Of a stretch of 64,000 bases of DNA, positions 59,391 to 64,000 are shown piece after piece. The notes below the pieces were generated by a model. The model was given only the letters and a program-made list of their open reading frames with translations, was not told where the DNA came from and did no database searches. Made by a program: the position numbers and the translations under genes. How positions within the stretch are numbered: position 1 is the stretch's first letter; each line of letters opens with the position of its first letter. This stretch comes from an uncultured Tolumonas sp. (GTDB lineage Bacteria; Pseudomonadota; Gammaproteobacteria; Enterobacterales; Aeromonadaceae), in NCBI RefSeq assembly GCF_963556105.2, contig NZ_OY829944.1, positions 1,957,501-2,021,500 on the forward strand, read 5' to 3'.

Positions 59391-60011
59391 ATGACCCCCA
59401 CTGTAAATTCTGCTTTTCGTTCCGCTATTGAAGCTTACATTTCTCAACATGCTCTTCCCGCTGATAAATACAGCCATCAGCCTCGTCTCTATGCACTCGC
59501 TTTAACTCTGGCACAAACCGCACAGCTTTCATTTGATGATGATATTTTGCATGCTGCTGTTTGGTTACATGATTTAGGTGTGTTTGAAGGCCACAGACCG
59601 GTAAATCCAACGCTATTAGCAAGCTGGGATAATGTGGCGTATGCCTGCCGGGTAATTCCGGAGTTATTGCAGCAGTGGAACTTTCCGGCTGAAAAAATTC
59701 CCGCGGTAATTAATGCCATTGAACAACATGCTGCGCATTGTAAGCCGGCCACACCAGAAGCCATGCTGTTACATGACGCTGATTTACTGGAGCAATTAGG
59801 TGCTGTAGGCATCATGCGTACGTTGTGTAAAGTCGGGCGTGATACCCGCTATGCCACTCACGGCTCTGCTGTAAAAGTGTTGGAAAAGGCATTGGAATTG
59901 CCCGCATTTCTGTTGTTACCCGCTGCACAATCACTGGCTGAACAGCGAATTAAGCTGCTGCATCACTTTTTGTCGTCACTTGCAGATGAAACATTTAATG
60001 TCGATTTTTGA
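59391..60011 (+). CDS. HD-domain metal-dependent phosphohydrolase
   Basis: 206 residues from ATG 59391. An earlier in-frame ATG (59355) lies inside the azoR terminator and is unlikely, though neither start has a good ribosome binding site. HD superfamily: AVWLHDLGVFEGH carries the HD pair, AIEQHAAH and LLHDADLLEQLG give further His/Asp metal ligands. Substrate unknown; members cleave nucleotides or related phosphates. Confidence 0.8.
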   Translation: MTPTVNSAFRSAIEAYISQHALPADKYSHQPRLYALALTLAQTAQLSFDDDILHAAVWLHDLGVFEGHRPVNPTLLASWDNVAYACRVIPELLQQWNFPAEKIPAVINAIEQHAAHCKPATPEAMLLHDADLLEQLGAVGIMRTLCKVGRDTRYATHGSAVKVLEKALELPAFLLLPAAQSLAEQRIKLLHHFLSSLADETFNVDF

Positions 60012-60217
60012 CGGTTTCGTAAGCTTCTGCAAAGTGGATCACAAGGGTTGGCGGATTTATTTGACCAACATCTACCTTTAAAAAAGCAATAAATGGTTAT
60101 ATGAGCTTGTGTTGATGAAGTTAAAAACTCCAGATACAAGCAGTGGGTGTCAGCATAATCAAAAAGATAAGTGTACTGACATTCGTATCATGAGCACATT
60201 AGTGGCGAGTAGTATTT

Positions 60218-60958
60218 ATGCATCCAAGACATTCTGTGATTTTAGAGCTGGTTAACAGCTCAGGGCGGATCAGTGTGGTTGATTTATCCACACAGCTAGG
60301 CGTTTCTGAAGTGACGATCCGACAAGATCTGACACAACTGGAAAATCAGGGTTTTTTGAAACGGGTTCATGGCGCAGCGACCGTGCTCGACAGCGAAGAT
60401 CCCGAACATCGCTTGTGGGCAAACAGTAAAGTAAAACAAGACATCGCCGCGTATGCCTATTCCCTCATTAAGCGTGATGATTGTGTATTAATTGAAGGTG
60501 GCAGCGTCAACGTCATGCTGGCTAAGTTGTTAGCTGAACGCGCCGATATCACGATTATCACATCAAGCTCTTATATCGCGCATCAGCTACGCGCCAGCAA
60601 AGCAGAAATCATTTTGTTAGGTGGTCAATATCAGACCAGCAGTGAAAGTCTGGTTGGCCCGCTGACCCGTTTATGTATTGAGCACGTGCATTTCAGTAAG
60701 GCGTTTATTGGCGTTGATGGCTTTGATACTCAGACTGGGTTTACAAACCGGAACATGATGCGGGCTGATATTGCTAATGCCATTTTGAATAAACGGCAGG
60801 AAGTGTTTGTACTGACGGATTCCAGTAAATTTGGTCGTATTCATCCGGCAGCTATTGGCCCAACATCCATGATCAAACATGTGATCACAGATAAAAATGC
60901 ACCGGACAGCTCATTAAAGTGGCTGACACAACAAGGTGTGCAAGTTCACCTGATTTAA
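60218..60958 (+). CDS. DeoR/GlpR-family transcriptional regulator
   Basis: 246 residues. N-terminal DeoR HTH (MHPRHSVILELVNSSGRISVVDLSTQLGVSEVTIRQDLTQLE) and a sugar-phosphate-sensing DeoRC domain with IEGGSVNVMLAKLL and FIGVDGFD. It would repress a sugar or nucleoside pathway until a phosphorylated ligand binds. No target gene is next to it. The 200 bases before it show nothing recognised. Confidence 0.88.
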   Translation: MHPRHSVILELVNSSGRISVVDLSTQLGVSEVTIRQDLTQLENQGFLKRVHGAATVLDSEDPEHRLWANSKVKQDIAAYAYSLIKRDDCVLIEGGSVNVMLAKLLAERADITIITSSSYIAHQLRASKAEIILLGGQYQTSSESLVGPLTRLCIEHVHFSKAFIGVDGFDTQTGFTNRNMMRADIANAILNKRQEVFVLTDSSKFGRIHPAAIGPTSMIKHVITDKNAPDSSLKWLTQQGVQVHLI

Positions 60959-60980
60959 GTGAATTGAGAGTTAAAATGAA

Positions 60981-61000
60981 AAAGCCCCGAAAGGGGCTTT
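60981..61000. terminator. Bidirectional terminator between deoR-type gene and dcd
   Basis: AAAGCCCC, GAAA tetraloop-like centre, GGGGCTTT. It overlaps the dcd stop codon. Confidence 0.88.
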
Positions 61001-61580
61001 AATCTTGGTCGATACGGCTGGCAACCGCACCTTGCTGCGTTTTATATTTCGCATTCGTGCGTTTGTTATACGGGCGAGCAGCAGAGCCTGACATCGTCTC
61101 GAAGTTCAAAGCCCCAATCACCATGCCTGGGCGCAATGCTAACGGCAGACGACCACCGTTATAAAACTCGAGCACAATGCGGCCAGACCAACCCGGATCG
61201 ATACGGTGCGCGGTCACATGCACCATCAACCCCAGTCGGGCTAAAGAAGAACGACCGTCTAACCAACCGACAATATTGTCCGGCAATGTGACTGATTCAT
61301 GCGTCACCGCCAGTGCTAATTCACCGGGGTGAAGGATAAAGACATCACTATCGTTAATGTAAATTTCATCACTCATTACACGATCAATAGCGGCAGAAAC
61401 TTCTTCTTTCGGGCCACTCAAATCGATATACGGTGCGGTATGAGCCTGAAAAACCCGGAACTCATTACCGAGCAACACATCAACACTGACACCACTGATC
61501 CGTGAACTGTCAGGACGCGGCTCAATCACGATTTTACCTTCTTCAAGGTGCTGTTCTATGTCGCGATCACAAAGACGCAT
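60999..61580 (-). CDS. dcd: dCTP deaminase
   Basis: 193 residues, as in E. coli. Motifs [45 protein letters not shown] and the glycine-rich C-terminal lid region. The homotrimer deaminates dCTP to dUTP for dTMP synthesis. Transcribed with udk upstream (21-base gap). Confidence 0.96.
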   Translation of the reverse strand: MRLCDRDIEQHLEEGKIVIEPRPDSSRISGVSVDVLLGNEFRVFQAHTAPYIDLSGPKEEVSAAIDRVMSDEIYINDSDVFILHPGELALAVTHESVTLPDNIVGWLDGRSSLARLGLMVHVTAHRIDPGWSGRIVLEFYNGGRLPLALRPGMVIGALNFETMSGSAARPYNKRTNAKYKTQQGAVASRIDQD

Positions 61581-61600
61581 GTTTTCTCCAGAATAAATAA

Positions 61601-62245
61601 TCAGCTCAGCAGTAAATGACGGATCCGCGATTTCAACATTTCAATCGCGATACGGTTACGACCGCCTCGGGGAATAATAATATCGGCGTATTGCTTCGAT
61701 GGCTCGATAAATTGCAAAAACATCGGGCGTACGGTTTTTTGATACTGTTCCAGCACGGAATCCATGGTTCTGCCACGCTCCTGAACGTCTCGTGCCAGAC
61801 GGCGAACTAAGCAAATATCCAATGGCGTATCCATAAAAATACTGACGTTCAGCAATTTACGCAGTGTGGAATCGTTAAGCAGTAAAATCCCTTCCACAAT
61901 GATGATCCGCTTCGGGGTGAAATGTAACGTTTGTTCTGTGCGGGTATGCTCTGAATAGGAGTAGGTTGGAATATCAACCGCCTTCCCTGCTATCAATTGT
62001 TTCAGATGTTCAGCTAACAGCGCATGATCGAAGGCATTCGGGTGATCATAGTTTGTCTTCACCCGCTCAGACATCGGCAGATGACTTTGATCCTTGTAAT
62101 AGCAATCTTCCGTGATAACACCAATCTGATCTTCACCCAACTCAGCCGTCAGTTCATTGTAGATAGTTCTGGCGATCAAACTCTTACCTGACGCAGATGC
62201 ACCAGCAATACCTATGATTACGCACTCGGGTTGCTTATCAGACAT
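61601..62245 (-). CDS. udk: Uridine kinase
   Basis: 214 residues from ATG 62245 ([22 protein letters not shown]); a longer frame from 62314 lacks homology. P-loop [26 protein letters not shown] and [13 protein letters not shown]. Phosphorylates uridine and cytidine with GTP or ATP in pyrimidine salvage. Confidence 0.95.
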   Translation of the reverse strand: MSDKQPECVIIGIAGASASGKSLIARTIYNELTAELGEDQIGVITEDCYYKDQSHLPMSERVKTNYDHPNAFDHALLAEHLKQLIAGKAVDIPTYSYSEHTRTEQTLHFTPKRIIIVEGILLLNDSTLRKLLNVSIFMDTPLDICLVRRLARDVQERGRTMDSVLEQYQKTVRPMFLQFIEPSKQYADIIIPRGGRNRIAIEMLKSRIRHLLLS

Positions 62246-62317
62246 GGATCGTTCTCTTTTCGCTATTTTAAGCGGCGCATTATATATAAATTGCCGCTTG
62301 AAATAACATGCCATTAC

Positions 62318-63391
62318 CTAGCGATTAACAGCAAAAATCGTGCTTGGCTCGGTTTTTCCTGAAAAATAAAGCGAAGCCGCGATTTTTCTGGCGATCTTCT
62401 GATAATTAACGGCCAGTTTACCGTGTGGTTCTGCAACGACAATTGGGACACCATCATCGCTTTGTTCACGAATATGGATGTGTAATGGCACTTGTCCCAG
62501 CAACTGAACGCCTTGTTGCTGTGCCATTTTAATGCCGCCACCCTCACCGAAAATCATCTCTTTGTGCCCGCATTTACTGCAGACGTGGTAACTCATATTT
62601 TCAATCACACCCAGCACTGGAATATTCACTTTTTCAAACATGGATATCCCTTTGCGGGCATCAATTAATGCCAGATCCTGCGGTGTGGTGATCACCACTG
62701 CGGCGGTTGTTGGCACTTGTTGCGCAATCGTGAGCTGAATATCGCCGGTTCCCGGCGGTAGATCGGCAATCAGATAATCCAGATCACCCCAACGGGTATC
62801 ATACAAAATCTGAGACAATGCTTTACTTGCCATCGGGCCACGCCAGACCGCGGCTTCATTTTCCGGCACTAAAAAGCCGATACTGTTACATAGCACGGAA
62901 TGCGCTTTAACCGGACGCATGTATTTTTCATCAATAATTTCCGGGTGCGCATTGGGCTTGCCCAGCAATAATGGGATCGATGGGCCATAGATGTCTGCAT
63001 CTAATAAGCCGACCCGTGCACCTTCCTGATGTAATGCTAATGCCAGATTAACCGCGGTCGTTGATTTGCCTACCCCGCCTTTACCAGAACTAATGGCAAT
63101 CAAATTACGCACTCCAGGAATGGCCGGTACGGTATTTTGGCGCGCGATACTTTCGACCATGATATCGGTTTGCCAATCGATGCGGCTGATATCCGCAACC
63201 TGACGAATGCGCTCATCCAGCAGTGTTTGGATCTCTTCCCCCCACGATAAACCAGCAAACGGTAACTGGATATGTATATGCAGTTTGCGATCAACAAGTT
63301 CGATTTTTTTTACAAAACCGGATGACAATAAATCCTTCTCCCAGGCTGCCGGTTTAAATTCACTTAGCAGCTGGCGTACAGTTTCAATCAC
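62318..63391 (-). CDS. mrp: Mrp/ApbC iron-sulfur cluster carrier protein
   Basis: 357 residues. An N-terminal DUF59-like region (1-90), then a deviant Walker A SSGKGGVGKST and LLDADIYGPSIPLLLG. A C-terminal CSKCGHKE pair holds the [4Fe-4S] cluster bound at the dimer interface. Delivers FeS clusters to client proteins; useful but not specific to nitrogenase. Diverges from metG as in other gammaproteobacteria. Confidence 0.94.
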   Translation of the reverse strand: MIETVRQLLSEFKPAAWEKDLLSSGFVKKIELVDRKLHIHIQLPFAGLSWGEEIQTLLDERIRQVADISRIDWQTDIMVESIARQNTVPAIPGVRNLIAISSGKGGVGKSTTAVNLALALHQEGARVGLLDADIYGPSIPLLLGKPNAHPEIIDEKYMRPVKAHSVLCNSIGFLVPENEAAVWRGPMASKALSQILYDTRWGDLDYLIADLPPGTGDIQLTIAQQVPTTAAVVITTPQDLALIDARKGISMFEKVNIPVLGVIENMSYHVCSKCGHKEMIFGEGGGIKMAQQQGVQLLGQVPLHIHIREQSDDGVPIVVAEPHGKLAVNYQKIARKIAASLYFSGKTEPSTIFAVNR

Positions 63392-63517
63392 AAAGACCCC
63401 CTTGAATGGAGCAAATCATAGATTAATGCGCGAGATAACAGCCATTGAGCCTAGGCAGTCAGAGCGTAATTCAGGTAACATTGCCATTATTTTCATTCAA
63501 AACAAAGTCAGAACACT

Positions 63518-64000
63518 ATGTCGAGCGCATCAAGAAATATTCTGGTTACCTGTGCCTTACCTTACGCCAACGGTTCTATTCATCTCGGACATATGCTGGA
63601 ACATGTCCAGGCTGATATCTGGGTTCGTTTTCAACGCATGCGCGGGCATAACATTCATTTTATCTGTGCCGATGATGCCCACGGCACACCGATTATGCTC
63701 AAAGCGCAACAACTGGGTATTACCCCTGAAGAAATGATTGCGGCAGTTTCCGAAGAGCATCAAACCGATTTCGCGGGTTTCAAAATCAGCTTTGATAACT
63801 ATCACTCAACTCACAGCGATGAAAACCGTCATTTCTCTGAATTGATCTATACGAAGCTAAAAGAGAATGGGTTCATCAAGAGCAAGACTATTTCTCAATT
63901 GTACGATCCGGAAAAGAATATGTTCCTGCCCGATCGTTTTGTGAAAGGCACTTGCCCGAAATGTAAAGCTGCTGATCAATACGGTGATAACTGTGAAGTT
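63518..64000 (+). CDS. metG: Methionyl-tRNA synthetase, 3' end outside window
   Basis: 161 codons visible, open to the window end. ATG 63518 gives [29 protein letters not shown], with the HIGH-type motif HLGH at 22-25, then [11 protein letters not shown] and the zinc-knuckle start [17 protein letters not shown]. Typical MetG; it charges tRNA-Met. Confidence 0.95.
   Translation, partial: MSSASRNILVTCALPYANGSIHLGHMLEHVQADIWVRFQRMRGHNIHFICADDAHGTPIMLKAQQLGITPEEMIAAVSEEHQTDFAGFKISFDNYHSTHSDENRHFSELIYTKLKENGFIKSKTISQLYDPEKNMFLPDRFVKGTCPKCKAADQYGDNCEV

Overview
The window is chromosomal DNA of a facultatively anaerobic gammaproteobacterium. Its housekeeping genes (tyrB, azoR, dcd-udk, mrp/metG) and SgrR-type and fructose-PTS genes look like Aeromonadales (a Tolumonas-like organism fits), but that placement is an inference. 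The sequence carries two complete alternative nitrogenases and most of their support system: Fe-only (anfHDGK) and vanadium (vnfH, vnfDGK, vnfENX, vnfA). No molybdenum nitrogenase structural genes and no nifB are present, so the core cofactor genes must lie elsewhere.

Layout. 1-9.7 kb is a flank: a truncated-by-window transglutaminase, an IS3-family element that cut off an ECF sigma factor gene, an arsenite operon (arsR-acr3-phosphatase), a fructose PTS and shikimate-dehydrogenase-like pair, and a divergent SgrR-like regulator. 9.8-20.4 kb, all on the minus strand, is an unusual cluster: a TonB receptor, a periplasmic binding protein and one polypeptide fusing NifE and NifN, followed by nitroreductase, GCS2-type ligase, cytoplasmic solute-binding-like protein, UreG/HypB-like GTPase and a soluble ABC ATPase. 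21.1-27.0 kb is anfHDGK with accessory genes including anfO. 27.2-34.4 kb is tonB-exbB-exbD, then a class III metal or metallophore ABC importer with its own TonB receptor. 34.8-49.8 kb is the vnf region: vnfH, vnfX-N-E-A (minus strand) and vnfDGK, an unknown gene, a NifX-like gene, fixA, fixB and a fixC-fixX fusion (plus strand). 50.0-54.4 kb holds a two-Mop-domain molbindin, a degenerate NifA-like protein and a tungstate/vanadate-type ABC transporter. 54.7-57.1 kb holds an unknown gene, a perfect-consensus dif site and a tyrosine recombinase with a second dif-like 11-6-11 site. 57.3-64 kb is housekeeping.

How it works together. Reading the intergenic regions by eye shows sigma-54 promoters (GG and GC twelve bases apart) before anfH, vnfH, vnfD, vnfA, the nitroreductase operon, the second TonB receptor and the tungstate/vanadate-type transporter, with weaker candidates before the first TonB receptor and tonB. 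Upstream of nearly all of them is a 14-bp element of form GT(A/T)C-N6-G(A/T)AC, the form known for VnfA binding sites. This ties the orphan NifEN-fusion cluster, both TonB uptake systems and the oxyanion transporter into one alternative-nitrogenase regulon of about 45 kb that lies directly beside the chromosome dimer resolution site. The best candidate for an undescribed system is the 9.8-20.4 kb NifEN-fusion cluster.
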